A program made the position numbers and the translations under genes. 64,000 bases of DNA from an uncultured Muribaculaceae bacterium (lineage in GTDB: Bacteria > Bacteroidota > Bacteroidia > Bacteroidales > Muribaculaceae). The stretch lies in contig CALUMG010000008.1 of NCBI GenBank assembly GCA_944321705.1, positions 1 to 64,000 on the forward strand, in the 5' to 3' direction. This document shows positions 63,735-64,000 of the stretch, in pieces; position 1 is the first letter of the stretch; the number at the start of each line of letters is the position of its first letter. A model generated the notes under the pieces. The model saw nothing but the letters and a program-made list of their open reading frames with translations, ran no database searches and was not told where the DNA came from.

Positions 63735-64000
63735 TCATTTTTCAATCATCCTTTTGTCTCGCTGAGGCATGATTCGTTCCTCTATATGTTGGAATACTAT
63801 GAATAATACAGGAACTACAAACAACAATGCCACTGTTCCAATCAGCATTCCTCCGACGGTTCCAACGCCAATTGAAGTATTGCCATTTGCACCAACCCCG
63901 GTCGACACCGCCATTGGCAACATACCGAAAATAATAGTCAATGTGGTCATCAGAATCGGTCGCAACCTGACTTCGGCTGCCGAAACAGCCGCTTGCGGAA
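63735..64000 (-). CDS. RND efflux inner membrane transporter, C-terminal end (partial)
   Basis: Only the last 88 or so residues are inside the window; the gene runs beyond base 64000. RLRPILMTTLTIIFGMLPMA and the glycine-rich GVGTVGGMLIGTVALLFVVPVLFIVF are the hallmark final TM segments of HAE-1 type RND pumps (AcrB/MexB). The tail is basic and hydrophilic (EERIMPQRDKRMIEK). It precedes the outer membrane factor gene in one operon. The substrate is unknown; multidrug or bile-acid export is common for such pumps. Confidence 0.92.
   Translation of the reverse strand, partial: PQAAVSAAEVRLRPILMTTLTIIFGMLPMAVSTGVGANGNTSIGVGTVGGMLIGTVALLFVVPVLFIVFQHIEERIMPQRDKRMIEK

Overview
This window looks like chromosomal DNA from a gut-type Bacteroidales (Bacteroidota). 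My best guess is a Muribaculaceae-like organism, but that family assignment is inference. The grounds are a SusC/SusD pair with clustered glycanases, two secreted proteins ending in type A type IX secretion (T9SS) sorting domains, a PorE-like T9SS component, a system II CcsBA cytochrome c maturation protein, and many exact TAnnTTTG promoter elements 15-40 bases before start codons with no purine-rich ribosome binding sites. I saw no tRNA, rRNA, insertion sequence, phage or CRISPR.

Layout. 0.1-10.6 kb (minus strand): a polysaccharide utilisation locus with SusC, SusD, a T9SS-sorted carbohydrate-binding-like protein and a T9SS-sorted multidomain GH128 glucanase. 10.9-12.5 kb: a TolB-like propeller lipoprotein with a CxxCH haem motif. 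12.7-31.6 kb: a uronate and galactan/arabinan island. It holds a GH105-DUF2264 fusion and a BNR_4 propeller protein (minus), then a divergent plus-strand operon kduD, DUF4861 lipoprotein, an orphan galactitol-type PTS IIC permease, an exported KduI, kdgK and a KDPG-type aldolase. After it come a GH16, a GH43-GH35-CBM32 fusion, a GH51 and a double GH43.

31.6-41.5 kb: housekeeping and envelope genes (EFR1 ferredoxin, DUF2027/Smr, queA, GT2, TIGR02757, a small membrane protein, PorE, GNAT, SPOR lipoprotein, phosphoesterase, riboflavin synthase). 41.8-51.4 kb: a porin / circularly permuted imelysin / di-haem oxidoreductase / porin / cytochrome lipoprotein operon, followed by a Rid-family protein and CcsBA. 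51.4-64 kb: an AraC regulator, a cvpA-sufBCDS operon, phoH-purC, menG, pfkA, and an RND efflux pump end with its outer membrane factor.

How it may work together. Extracellular and periplasmic enzymes would strip arabinose, galactose and uronic acid from a plant glycan such as arabinogalactan or rhamnogalacturonan. The released unsaturated uronate (as DKI) would be isomerised in the periplasm by exported KduI, imported by the IIC-like permease without PTS phosphorylation, and then routed through KduD, KdgK and KdgA to pyruvate and glyceraldehyde-3-phosphate. The orphan permease plus exported isomerase, and the porin-imelysin-cytochrome operon, are the two most unusual systems here. Local regulators for the SusCD locus were not found.
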